Shown here: positions 54,149-64,000 of the stretch, in pieces
How positions within the stretch are numbered: the stretch's first letter is position 1
Layout of the letters: every line of letters begins with the position of its first letter
Source of the DNA: Oopsacas minuta
Lineage: Eukaryota; Porifera; Hexactinellida; Lyssacinosida; Leucopsacidae
Assembly (NCBI GenBank): GCA_024704765.1
Contig: JAKMXF010000296.1
Coordinates: 1 to 64,000, forward strand
Length of the DNA stretch: 64,000 bases
Direction of reading: 5' to 3'
Notes under the pieces: generated by a model
The model's input: the letters and a program-made list of their open reading frames with translations, nothing else
Told to the model about the DNA's origin: nothing
Database searches by the model: none
Position numbers and translations under genes: made by a program

Positions 54149-56495
54149 TGTTACAGTAATTGTGTGAATTCAGAAATTAATTGAATTTCTGGATTTTTGG
54201 AAAATTCACTACAGATATTTGCTAATGTTAACTGGTACTTTCAGTAATGTGTGAACAACATACAATATCAAATAGTGGCTTCACAATAAATATGATGGCT
54301 TCACACAATGAAAGTGATTGTATCTCAGTTGGCTTCACTTGTTTGGGCATTCTTGGGTATATATCCTGGGTAATCCAGTATGTCTAGCATTACTTGGAAA
54401 TAATTCACAGGCTGAACATGTCTGAGCAATCATATAAAGATGCTATGCTTAAGTTATTTGGGGATGGCAAGAGCCTGCTATTGCCCAAATCAAAATTACT
54501 ACAAGCTATTGGAGGAAGTCAGAGAAGCTGCTGACAAAGGAGAAAAACAAAACTAGGAAGGAATTTATCTTTGGACCAAGTAATTTTAATGTATATCACT
54601 AATCACCAGCCACCATGTATTTATTTATTTATTTATTTTAATATATTCCATACTTCTAATTTGAATTAATTTAATTTCTATTATAATTTCATCCTGTGTA
54701 TAGTGTTTACTAGACTTCTGAATTTCACATTATTTCACTTCATTTTTGCAACGATTCTGTAATATTTTAATTTCTACTTTTCCGTCATCTAAAATGATTG
54801 TAGATTTAGTTTCGCAATATTTTATCCCCTTTCGATTTATATTCTTTATTTATTTATTTTCTAACATATATGAAATTCTAGTGTGGCGATGTAGAGAAGC
54901 TGATCCGAAACGTAAAGCTCCCACTGACCCCCATTGTACTACTCTACAATTGAGGACTCATATGATGTCATCAGGAGAGCCCACACAGCAACTGGGCATG
55001 GAGGGCGGGACAGAATGCTGAAGGAATTGAGCAAGAAGTATGCTAACATCACCTGCAAAGCTGTAGAGTTCTACAAGTCTCACTGCGAGGAATGCCAGAA
55101 GAAGAGGAAACGTCCAATGATAAAAGGGGTTGTTGTCTATCCTATTTTGACAAAGGAATTTGCCTCCAGGGGTCATGTAGATTGATTGACATGCAATCCT
55201 TTCCATCTGATAAGCACAAGTGGATTATGGTTTACCAGGACCATCTGACCAAATTTGCGTAAACGAGCTCTATCTTCTAAAAGAGCTAGTTAGGTGGCTT
55301 ATCTTCTAATGGACATACTTCTACTCCTGGGGGCACATGGATTTCTTCAAAGTGACAATGGCTCTGAGTTTCTTTCCCATGCCACCTCTGAACTGAAAGA
55401 CATGTGGCCAGATCTCACAATTGTTCATGGAAAACTCCGGTATCCACAGAGCCAATAGTGACATCAAGGACATGTTAGTTGCCTGGATGTCTGAAAACAA
55501 CACACAAGATTGGAACATTGGGATTAAGTTTGTTCAATTTCAGAAGAATACACCATATCATGCTGGGATTAAGTGCTCCCCATACTCTGCTTTGTTTGGG
55601 TGTGATGCACGTACTGGATTAACATCCTCTTCTTTACCACAAGAGATCATTGAGAGAATGCAATCTGAGGATGATCTGATTGCTCTAATACATGCACCTG
55701 CATCATTTCAGTCACCAGCCTCCCCTGGGCCTTCTACTGACCACCAACCAACCTCCTCTGAGCCATGTGATGCCCTGCCATCATCTCAACTACCAGCCTC
55801 TCCTGAGTTGTCATCCCTGGCTCTCCTCGCCTGGTAACACATGAAACATCTCCTGTTGCAGTTGTGGAGGGGCACAAGAAAGAGCTTAAGAAGAGGAGGA
55901 TAGAGGCCAGTGCCTTGCAATTATCACAAGCAAAGAGGATGATAAAGCGCAGCCACATCCAATGCAAACCTGGGAGCCCTGGAGATAATGTAGCTGTCCC
56001 AATTCCCTCTGTAGATCGTGGAAGAGGAGACCCCAGGAACATTCTAGGAGTCATTCTGTACAGGGGTGAGAGAGATCGGTACAATATTGCAGTGAAATCA
56101 GGAATCCAAAAGGTTTATATTCTCGTAATCAGTTTGCAGAATCTGCAACAGGAGGTCAAGGCTTCACTAAATGCAACTGTCAAGGTTTCAAGAAATGCCA
56201 GACCAATAGATGCAAATGCTATAAGCTACGTTACAGTGCAATTTCAGGTGTCACAGTAACCTAAACTGTTCTATTAAGTAATTATCAATGGGTACATTGA
56301 CTCATTATTATAGTTTGATTACTATGCATGTATGTGTTTTAATTATTATTTCAATTCATTACTTCTATCCTAATATATGTGTTTTTATCATGATAGTTGC
56401 ATACACGTATAAAAGCTAATCCTTTAATACTTTTCTGACTTTGTGTTAATTCCTACTATTGATGAGTTTCCTGAATTCACACAATTACTCTAACA
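54149..56495 (+). mobile_element. Ginger-like integrase DNA transposon
   Basis: Inverted ends TGTTACAGTAATTGTGTGAA and its partner agree in 24 of 25 bases. The flanks show TATA on both sides, a possible 4-bp duplication, but the left side is a (TA)n run (54127-54148), so this is weak. The TGT start and an integrase-type protein fit the Ginger group of cut-and-paste elements. At 2347 bp it probably lacks part of its gene. Confidence 0.8.
54890..56260 (+). pseudogene. Ginger/KRBA2-like integrase pseudogene
   Basis: An HHCC zinc finger comes first: RRAHTATGHGG, then SHCEECQKK (54960-55095). The catalytic core follows: GHVDLIDMQ (first Asp, about 55170, with a frame break), SDNGSEF (second Asp, about 55352) and a damaged region near 55440-55460 where a stop precedes SDIKDMLVAWM. 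No third Glu could be placed. The C-terminal part has FQKNTPYHAGI and PYSALFG, then GRGDPRNILGV (about 56020), the phrase found in KRAB-A domain-containing protein 2-like genes derived from Ginger. Several frame breaks show it is dead. Confidence 0.83.
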
Positions 56496-56601
56496 TATAC
56501 TTAGGGCATCAAAAAGTTTCCATCTTTGTTTATATCTTGACACTACAACAACTTACTAATCAAATTTCTACATAAAATGTTCGAAATACTCCCCCCTACA
56601 T

Positions 56602-57290
56602 CTAAGCATAGTTGTAGCCTTTCAACCCACTTCGAAAATGTGCTATTATACTCGTCTCTGTCCACTGATTGAGGTAGTGGTAAATCCCGTTTCCTAGCTC
56701 TTGTCGTATATGAAGTAGCCGTCCTCCGAGATTTTTTTTCAGTTCAGGAAATAGCCAGAAATCACAAGGTGATAGATCTGGGGAATACGGAGGATGTTCT
56801 ATCGTTTCAAACCCGATATCCTCAATCACTTCCCTAACGTATTTTGAAACATGAGGTCTGGCATTATCGTGGAGAAGTTTGATTCCTCGAGTTCCTGTAC
56901 GCGGACGTCATGTTCTATCGACTTTCTCGACTTCTCTCAGGCATTTATCTACGTAAAATTCTCCATTGAGTCGTTCTCCTTTAGGCACAGGTATTTGAGC
57001 CACTGGCTTATCAAAAAATATATTGTAGAGAACCTAATCGTCTCGGAAGTCCAGACGTGTCTTTTCGGTGGATAAGAACCTTTTTGGAGCCAAGATTTGC
57101 TTTATTCCTTACGCAGAGGTTCAGAAAATTTAATCCAAGTTTCGTCACCAGTAACGATTTCATATAACCTTTCCAATTTTTTCATTGCTTCCATACACAT
57201 ATCAAGCAAAACCGAACAACGAGCTTGCATAAAGAATCGTACCGTACTCGGCGACAAACCACTCCAGATACATGAGGATATCATCATCCT
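56602..57290 (-). pseudogene. mariner DD34D catalytic domain
   Basis: On the minus strand, IVTGDETWIKF (first Asp, about 57150) is followed after frame breaks by LLHDNARPHVSKYV (second Asp) and EHPPYSPDLSPCDFWLF. The second and third Asp are 34 residues apart, defining a DD34D mariner. The residues before TGDETW (AMKKLERLYE) fit the usual pre-catalytic helix. The helix-turn-helix half expected upstream at 57300-57700 is absent on this strand. Confidence 0.88.
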
Positions 57291-57384
57291 TTATCATGGT
57301 AAAGCTCTAGACCAATTGGTAGCGGAAATTAGACCAGAAGACCAATTGGTAGCGGAAATTGGACCAGAAGACCAATTTCCGCTA

Positions 57385-57625
57385 CCACCCCTGAAATTGC
57401 CTCTGAAATTCTGGAACTATTGAATATTGATCCTTATTTGAGCATTGAAGAGATTGCCCTAATTCTGGACATCTCATCCGGAAGTGTTCATACAATTCTA
57501 GACGATTATCTCGAATATCGAAAGACAAGACAGCGCAATGGATACCAAAAATTCTTACAAAGGGGCAAAGGAGAAGTTGTTTTCATGCGAAGAAATTGCT
57601 TAAAGAATATGGAGATTGTGATTCT
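57385..57625 (+). pseudogene. mariner helix-turn-helix segment in opposite orientation
   Basis: The + strand reads TPEIASEILELLNIDPYLSI then EIALILDISSGSVHTILDDY, a canonical mariner second helix-turn-helix (ISxGSVHTIL). After a one-base frameshift it continues QWIPKILTKGQRRS and HAKKLLKEYG, the stretch that normally precedes the catalytic core. The junction with the minus-strand part carries two 30-bp direct repeats (57310-57369) and an inverted repeat GGTAGCGGAAATTGG/CCAATTTCCGCTACC (57348-57386). Confidence 0.85.
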
Positions 57626-57849
57626 CACTCTCGAAAATAGGCAAAATTGAAAGTAGGATAGATCAAGATATATATATTAGCTAGAGTGAATTCCTCAACA
57701 GCATAAATAGGTAATCGATAGGACTATTAGGATATACTATGTATCTCATGTAATCGAGTAGAGTTTAGCTTCTATAAGCTAAGGATGGGAACTTTTTGAT
57801 GCCCCAAGTAGATATGTTTGTATGTTCCGATTTGATTGAAGAAAATAGA

Positions 57850-58290
57850 AGACCACATGGCTGATTTTGGCATACAGGGGTTTTTTGGGCCTGGCTCGGA
57901 TAAGTTCGAGTCTTGGGAGAAAATTCACACCTATGACGTCATTGTCACGTTTGGATTTTCAAAAAATCACATTATTAGCCACTGCTCAGCCAATACAGAT
58001 TTAGATGGTTAAAATTTGAATAACAAATACCCCTCCCAAAGTCTCACGGCATCACTTTTACCAAATGCTAACTCATCGTGGAATTTTACATCATCACGAC
58101 TACAAAAATTTCTCGAATATCTATATTATACTTTTTGATATTAATCGAGGGAAGTAGTGCCGAGATTCATATCGAATACTAGCAGCAATAGTGTGGCTAC
58201 TGAAAGCTTGAATAGTTCCTTTAATGAACCATGGTTAATAATTTCGAAAATTTCCTATATATTCTGAACTCGAAGCACGTATGCAGAGTA
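57850..58290 (-). repeat. R2 interspersed repeat, inverted copy
   Basis: Read on the minus strand it follows the same order as 14383-14999, including ATGACGTCATAGG and TGGTTCATTAAAGG near the 5' side. The + strand shows GGGCCTGGCTCGGATAAG and CACATTATTAGCCACTGC. Degenerate, no coding sequence. Confidence 0.65.
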
Positions 58291-58758
58291 TATCCCATCG
58301 CATAGCGACACAAACCCAAAGCACTAAGAAAGTAAGCCAATGTGTACTTAAGCTAAATCCGAGGAACGAAATGGTAAGTATAAAGCCTCCTGTAGCGACA
58401 AGTTATGCGCAGCATAGTCGTATAATTTTGGTAAATAATAGAATGGAATTATTGAAAGTGATGGCAACTAGACATTTAATAATGCATTTCTCACTTTCTT
58501 CTCTCGCGTCTTTTTGGCTCCAGATTTGTCATTTTCAGGAGAAATATAGGATGTACGATACGAAATTGTTTTGAAATTTTATTTGGAAATACATTGTACA
58601 TGTATATATACAACACAAGTATAACAAAGTAATTAATGATTAATTATCACATACGCACTGCTAAAGTATTTTTACAATGAAGTAACACAATACCTATGTA
58701 ATAATTTGCATTACATATTGTGGTAATTATGTATATTTGCATTTAAAATTAGATAATT
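58291..58758. other. No gene recognised
   Basis: Short + strand open stretch 58281-58574 shows no domain. AT-rich. Confidence 0.35.
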
Positions 58759-58998
58759 ATGAGCCTTGGCTCGTCGCTTCGCGATAAACTCCCCGAATTA
58801 TGCCTCGAGGTATCCATTATTCTCCAAAATGATTACCCCTTTGAGTATTATAATATAGATATATTTAGAACAATATAATTCACTAATATACGTATATGCC
58901 ATATATGTTATTGAATTATTTTTGTAAGATCAACCCCCTTTGTAGCCGTTGAGAGCAAGTATCTACCTAAATTTTGAGATTTTGCTAATTGTTTACTT
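58759..58998 (-). repeat. R1 repeat, 3' part, inverted
   Basis: The minus-strand 3' end ATTCGGGGAGTTTATCGCG and GACGAGCCAAGGCTC is recognisable at the left. CGAGGTATCCATTATTCTCC follows on the + strand. The 5' half is missing. Confidence 0.72.
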
Positions 58999-59619
58999 AA
59001 AACTTAATTAATTAATAATCGAGATAGTAAAAAGTAGTAGGGCTTACAATCCCGGGATTGAGTTTTTCTAATCTCAGGATTGAAAAGTAGGTACATGGTG
59101 TGGAATTATTTGAACATACTGTACTAATTAAATAATAATAAGTCGTAAATCACGACCTTTGACTTCAACATCACATATAATTAAGTTTGAAACTGAATAG
59201 TCCAATATGCAATAGTCAGGTGTCAATCGAAATCTGTATTCGGTTGAGTTTCCGAATATCGTCAGAAGTCAGTTGAACCACTATAAGGTTAAAGTAATGA
59301 TTTTACTCAGCTTTCAACGAAATACCGCTTATATAGGAATTAAATCGGCTCCCTAAAACTTCGCTATAACGATAGGTTACATAGTAATTATACTGTGAAA
59401 TATGATAGCATTGTATATTAGTTTCAGGTAATTGTTATCTATGAGCAAGGTTTTAATCGCTCGAATCGAATATCAATATTCGATATATTCTTGAATTACT
59501 GCTTAAATATTGACATTATCATAACGGGAATTTGCTAACTTCAAATTAAACATACTATAACTCTTGTCAATGAGAAAAATTTTCCGTTATTTTAAAGCGG
59601 TTGTCTAATTTGCGACTAA
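58999..59619. other. Unassigned, with decayed MITE traces
   Basis: The phrases AATCGAAATCTGTATTCGG (59227) and TCGAATCGAATATCAATATT (about 59460) are weak relatives of the CCGAATATT MITEs. No gene seen. Confidence 0.35.
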
Positions 59620-60005
59620 TCTATATTATTAAATCTCAATTGTCTGTTTGTTTGTCTGTTTGTCTGTTTGTCTGTTTGTTTGTTTGTCAGTTGTCAAGGA
59701 AAGGATTTACGGTATACAATTTTGAAATTGTTGCATAACTATGTATTTATTGTGTTTATCAAGGAAGTAAATACAATTCAATAAAGCTTCACTAAATATA
59801 TCGAACATACTGAATCCGATTTTCACACTTTTGGGATTAATCATAAGTATTTATTGTTGTTTTTATGAATATATAGTAAACAAATTAGCCCAATTTCAAA
59901 GTATACATGCAGGCTTGCTCTACATGGCTACACAGGGGTAACAGTATGCTGAACCAGAATTTTGCATTTTCAAGTTTCTCATATGTAAATTTTATGTTAT
60001 TTGTG
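59620..60005 (+). repeat. R1 repeat, 5' part
   Basis: Begins TCTATATTATTAAATCTCAA after an A. It carries a GTTTGTCTGTTTGTCTG tract, TTGTCAAGGAAAGG and one or two internal units, then stops within 50 bases of the start codon at 60052. R1 sequence may therefore contribute to the promoter or leader of that gene. Confidence 0.75.
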
Positions 60006-60051
60006 AATATTAATTAATTGTATAGATTTTCACATAATTTCTATCTTTTTA

Positions 60052-60322
60052 ATGGATCCTCTTGCTACAAGCCTGGATTTTGATCAGAGCTTTTCTTCTT
60101 TACTAAAGGTTGAGCTTGCCAAGCAACAAAATCTTATGGATTTAGATGATTCTCTTTCTCTTGATCACGTTCATGCTCAACGTCTAAGAGAGAACAATGA
60201 TATTCCTGAATCCACTACACACTACATAAAAGTTTACCGCGAGCAACTGGAGACTCTACAAAGAGATAATTTTTCTCTCAAACTTCAGCTTTTCTATTTC
60301 CAGAAAGCTTTTGAAAGTGCAG
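60052..60322 (+). CDS. Putative Centrosomin motif 1 (Cnn_1N) protein, first exon
   Basis: The frame begins MDPLATSLDFDQSFSSLLKV. After an acidic stretch it enters a coiled-coil segment YIKVYREQLETLQRDNFSLK followed by LQLFYFQKAF (residues about 63-92). This fits the Cnn_1N/CM1 pattern, in which an acidic or hydrophobic start leads to a (K/R)ENFxLKLxIYFLE core that recruits gamma-tubulin complexes (Centrosomin, CDK5RAP2, fission yeast Mto1). Coding ends at a donor-like GCAG/GTCAGC at 60322-60323 with one base left over. Continuing the frame gives another 30 unlike residues to a stop at 60420. Downstream exons were not found. Confidence is limited because the motif is short. Confidence 0.6.
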
Positions 60323-60553
60323 GTCAGCCTTTCATAAAATTTCACAATTGTATACTACCAGCTATATCCAAGGGATTATCTAGGAGCGCCAGACACTGCT
60401 TTAGTCACATGATTTTTTGATACAATTATATATTACCGTGAAAGTTTAGGATCTTCCTCTATGCCATTCCACTAATTTACTGATTTAGTCATATGGAAAT
60501 TTGGGAGGAGGAGAGCTAGGAGTGTGCTCGGAGAACCCTGGCTATATCATATA

Positions 60554-61895
60554 CAGGGTGTAACAAAAGTCTTGGCCGGTTGCATTATGGTGGCTCACAT
60601 AAAATATTTCAAAGTCACAATATCTAATTATTCACCAATATAATCACCACCTCTTTCTAAAACTAATTTCATTCGATTAGGCATCCCATTCACCAGGTTT
60701 CGAAGTAAGTTCGATGAATCGTCTTCCATGCCGTTTTAGGTTTGCAATTAGGGCCTGAATCGTGGTGACCTGGGCCATTTCATCCAACCGTTCATATATA
60801 ATACCCTAATGATTTTCAATCGGATTCAAGTCGGGGAAGTTAACTGGCCACTCCCCTTTCTTCCAAAACGGAGGGAACTTCTCTGAACGCCACTGCTGCG
60901 TGACATTGGCTGTGTGTACGAGAGCACCATCCTGCATGAACAGAAATTCTGACATGTTTTCCAACATGGACCTCTCAATAACGGACCCCTTTTTAGCTTT
61001 ACGAGCGATCGCATCCAGACAGGTTTTCTTCAATATTTCGTTCCTATAGTAGGCTCCATTGACGGTCTGTTTTGGGGTACAATGTGGAGTTCTGACAGCG
61101 CTCTATGTGACATCATTCCCCAGACCATAATTTCGCTGGGAATTTAACCTGAAAATAGGCTCAATATTTTGTGAACCAATTGCCCATACTCGATCATTTT
61201 GTCTGTTTGGCGGATGAAATAACTCAAATGGCGATTCATCAGACCAGAACACATTATTCCAATCTTCGAAAGACCAATTCTCATGATCCCGAGCGAATTT
61301 CAATCGATTTTCCTTGATTTTTTGTGTAATTTTTGGCCATTTGGGACGTTTATAGGGTCTGGCATCAAGTCTTTGTGCTAAGTGCCGCTGAATTGTCATG
61401 TGAGATATGGGGTTTCCTCTGATAGATAGTCTCCTCGACAATTTTCGGGTTGATTGCCTCCTTTTCCCCAAGGATTTCTTAATCACAATTCGTGATACCC
61501 GTTTCAAAATTTGAGGCCGTCCAGATCGAGGCTTAGTCTTCATAGTCTCACCGCATTTGTGTTGACTCCACCATCTCCGTACAGATATTACTCCAACATT
61601 TAGACGTGTAGCTACCTCTTTTTGAGTAATGCCTCCTTCAAGCATCCCAATTGCTTTAGAACGGAGCTCGACTCCGTGATCACCGACATTCATTTTCCCG
61701 AAACAAACTGGTAAGGTAAATGTGCTAAAAAAAATTTGCGAGCAGTGTTGAAGATATTCAATATGTCTATAGTATAAATGTAGTTACTATATAGTAACTA
61801 TCAGTCAACTAGCATTTCCGTTGTATGCTATAATTACTAGTATATATTAAATCCATCTACGATTGAGAACCGACCAAGACTTTTGTTACACCCTG
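60554..61895 (-). mobile_element. Tc1-like element (D37E type)
   Basis: 1342 bp with ends CAGGGTGTAACAAAAGTCTT and AAGACTTTTGTTACACCCTG, a perfect inverted match over 20 bp continuing with GG(C)CGGT. TA flanks both sides (60552-60553, 61896-61897). One gene on the minus strand. It would lie in the first intron of the Cnn_1N-like gene if that gene continues. Confidence 0.94.
60650..61693 (-). pseudogene. Tc1/mariner-superfamily transposase (D37E) pseudogene
   Basis: Starts MNVGDHGVELRSKAIGMLEG (61693). Two helix-turn-helix regions are separated by a KPRSGRPQ linker, then comes the first catalytic motif VFWSDESPFELF. The frame is open to about 61110, where frameshifts break VWGMMS. It resumes with MQDGALVHTANVTQQW and FPDLNPIENH; the second Asp and the Glu are 37 residues apart. 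Length about 345 codons. Two or three frameshifts make it inactive, but it is among the better preserved copies here. The WSDES and NPIEN motifs separate it from the DD37D elements at 4355 and 52423. Confidence 0.92.
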
Positions 61896-62073
61896 TACTT
61901 GACTAGCATCATTTAGAGGCTGTTTTATCTAATATTTAAATAGTTTTTTTATTAAATAAGCTCAATTTATTGCGTAAGAATCCTGGTAAGCAACATGGTT
62001 TCAATTATACTGAATTCTATATTTCAATATTCAGTTCAATATATACATGTGTGATTGTATCATATTTCAACTA

Positions 62074-62237
62074 CAGTAGACTCCGCTTAATAGGTCACGT
62101 CAGGACCAGCAATTTACCAAATTAAGCGGAATATACGTAGGTGTTGCCCGATTAACCGGAGTAAATTAATACTATTTGTATGGTTCTAGTTCTGGCCAAG
62201 TGGCCCGATTAACTGTATATTAATCGGAGTCTACTGG
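62074..62237. mobile_element. pogo/Tigger-like MITE
   Basis: Ends CAGTAGACTCCGCTTAATAG and ATTAATCGGAGTCTACTG; TA on the left, mutated GA on the right. Subterminal AATTAAGCGGAATA and CCCGATTAACCGGAG repeat the terminal theme. 164 bp, non-coding. Confidence 0.75.
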
Positions 62238-62514
62238 ATAAAATTATACATGCAGTTAATCATAAATTTCTCTTTATGTAAACTTTCTTAACAAACTTCT
62301 TAACCTTTTATTATATATTATGTATTCCAACTTTTACAATTTAAACAACATTATATTTGTTAAGTTAACAATCTTCTACAAAATGAATTAATCTCCAAAT
62401 CGAGAAATGTCATTTTATGCTACTTTTATCAGAGGCATTTGAGATACCACAAAATGGGCCCTCAAAAGCGGTATCTGTTATTCTAAAATTTGGCCAAAGT
62501 TTGTCAAGATCATG

Positions 62515-62842
62515 ACGTGAGAACGTGTGGCATATTGAGGCGTACCTGTGAAACTTCTATCATGTATATTGCCTTGAAGTTTGAAAATTGTATCGCATAT
62601 GCCCTCAATATGTCCCATCTTATTTATGACGTCATGATTTTGACAATTTACCAACTCATCATTGGATTATTACGTCATCAAGACTGTACAAAAAATCAAA
62701 ATTATACGAATTTCGATATTTTGAGCTGTTCAAATTACTTGAGTCACATAATGCCCAGATTACTAACCAAATGATACTAAGCAGCTATAGTGACTAAACT
62801 GTTGTGCTACGACCTATCAAGCGAAGCGCGGTATTGCAATTA
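62515..62842. repeat. Rearranged R2 fragments
   Basis: GAGAACGTGTGGCATATTGA on the + strand matches the R2 copy at 31585. From about 62630 the sequence matches R2 in the opposite sense (ATTGGATTATTACGTCATC, then CCCAGATTACTAACC). It is two R2 pieces joined tail to tail. Confidence 0.55.
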
Positions 62843-62910
62843 TTTGGCAACAGGTAATATAAAGAATATACAAACAAAAGTACTACGTATTATTCGTATT
62901 TCCTATAGTT

Positions 62911-62967
62911 CAGTCAGTTTAAGCGGTTATCCTTTTATTCGAGTCCCGATTAAGCGGCTTCCACTGT
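62911..62967. mobile_element. Very short Tigger-like MITE
   Basis: CAGTCAGTTTAAGCGGTTAT and CCGATTAAGCGGCTTCCACTG (split: CCGATTAAGCGG, CTTCCACTG) are loosely inverted, with TA after the right end. It resembles the ends of 62074-62237 with almost no interior. Confidence 0.5.
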
Positions 62968-64000
62968 ATTATTGTTGTCATATCGAACTAACAAACGATA
63001 TAGTTTGACACAAGTAAACAAAAGAATATCCCATCTATGCCACCTTTTTTTACATAACTAATTCATTCAATTGAAAATTCACGACTTTTCCTATTACCCC
63101 TTCATAAGAGTCACGCGGAGGTAATTTATCTCCAGGTTAGCATATATTGCCTTATTTTAATTTACTTTTAATTTCCTAGTATCGAGCCATGAACGTTCAT
63201 GCGATAAACACGTTTGTTGAAATATACACGAGCATGTCTAATGCGTATAGAGTTATTGATCCCGGGATTAGTATCACACATTAACAAAATTGTAAATTTG
63301 TTACAATCCAAAATCTGTTGATTCTTCATCTAAGTCCGATAGATAAAATATTATTGTAAATTGAGTCAACTTTTGTAATTTCTTAATATTTACTTGGCAG
63401 TGCAGGACTTGTTAAAAAAATTTGTTTTTGCTATCATATACTAATAAACACATAACAAACTTGTAAGTATTTTAACTTTTTTATAGTTTCAAACGTTGGC
63501 TGTGAACACTTAATTGTAATAAATCAATTATACTCTTTTCCATTTCAATACCAAATTCTTTACAGCATATTTTCTATTGAATTCAGACAAATTATTCCAC
63601 CCGCTAGAAGCTCGGGTGAATGTTTTTTTGACTCACGATTTAAATCATTAATCAGTTCGAAATTTATTACTACTGAGACTAATTAGATAATTTAATTATG
63701 GAAGTGTGTGTTTCTAGCAAATACAAATCAGTGAAGACTTGTATTACTAACTGCAGTAAAAAAGTCCTATTTACTAAAGTATTCCTTTTTTGGTATCTCA
63801 TGACAAATTACAAACATTCCGTCTTAGTTGTCATGGCGAGGAGTCCTGTTTAGGTTTTTGGCTCACGAAGCTCCCAAATTCAGACCGCTGGCTTGCGAGC
63901 CGCGCCTCTGAAACATCTATATAGGTTGTATTAGAAAATTCTCTTAGGACACCAAAATATAAAACAAGTGTGTGAATTGAAAAGAATTATATGATAAAGT
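62968..64000. other. No gene or repeat recognised
   Basis: AT-rich sequence to the end of the window. I looked for a continuation of the coiled-coil gene from 60052 and found no convincing exon. Confidence 0.4.

Larger units (their letters stand above)
56500..57808 (-). mobile_element. mariner with internally rearranged gene
   Basis: Inverted ends CTTAGGGCATCAAAAAGTTT and AACTTTTTGATGCCCCAAG (few mismatches over 29 bp) are flanked by TA at 56498-56499 and 57809-57810. The left TA is part of the TATA right after the Ginger-like element, so the two elements abut. The length of 1309 bp equals that of the mariner at 15000 without its hAT. The catalytic domain is on the minus strand, but the helix-turn-helix domain is on the + strand. 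Confidence 0.9.

Noticed and set aside
57310-57386. Direct plus inverted repeat as a recombinase attachment site
   Set aside because: It coincides exactly with the strand switch inside a mariner, where repair of a broken element is the simpler explanation.

Overview
This is a nuclear window from an AT-rich metazoan genome, most likely an invertebrate. The basis is spliced protein-coding exons with GT/AG borders and introns of 1 to 12 kb, a SOCS-box signalling gene, and a dense mix of animal-type DNA transposons (Tc1/mariner DD34D, DD37D and a D37E type, hAT, Mutator-like, Ginger-like, Helitron). No bacterial operons, rRNA, tRNA or CRISPR array were seen. I cannot name the species. Coordinates were read by eye, so element ends supported by a target-site duplication are firm and other ends are approximate.

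Host genes, all on the + strand: (1) a five-exon gene with exons at 9882-9911, 21839-21924, 30399-30571, 37240-37420 and 38532-38838. It encodes a 258-residue protein with an MGCC acylation-type N-terminus and no family that I recognise; splice phases agree at all four junctions. (2) A SOCS6/7-like gene with an exon at about 44512-45597 (proline-rich region, SH2) and a last exon at 51480-51669 (SOCS box). (3) A first exon at 60052-60322 that looks like a Centrosomin-motif-1 (Cnn_1N) protein and continues beyond what I can trace.

The rest is mostly mobile DNA, often nested. 0-9 kb holds short MITEs, a decayed hAT, a 1.3 kb DD37D mariner relative, a decayed Mutator-like element with a C-terminal PHD-like finger and, 0.2 kb past its stop, a complete hammerhead ribozyme preceded by perfect hairpins. 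The introns of gene 1 (10-38 kb) carry a deleted hAT inside a larger element, a mariner split by a 2.3 kb hAT, a second nearly intact 2.3 kb hAT, pogo/Tigger-like MITEs and several long foldbacks. 40-44 kb holds a Helitron helicase remnant, a GC-rich FLYWCH Mutator-like element and a hAT MITE built almost wholly from AACTCATT units. The SOCS intron (45.6-51.5 kb) is full of repeats. 52-58 kb holds a DD37D element inserted in a Helitron-like repeat, a Ginger-like integrase transposon, and a mariner abutting it in which the helix-turn-helix segment lies on the opposite strand from the catalytic domain. 60.5-61.9 kb holds a D37E Tc1-like element.

Three repeat families recur. R1 starts TCTATATTATTAAATCTC after an A and ends in a GAGCC/GGCTC hairpin (Helitron-like). 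R2 is about 0.6 kb with GCACTTCGTGCCTCG. R3 is about 0.5 kb with a GGAC-rich stretch. The TE-encoded genes look inactive: each shows stops, frameshifts or, in one hAT, a lost catalytic Glu. The features most worth follow-up are the hammerhead ribozyme with its structured leader, the unrecognised MGCC gene, and the inverted-domain mariner.
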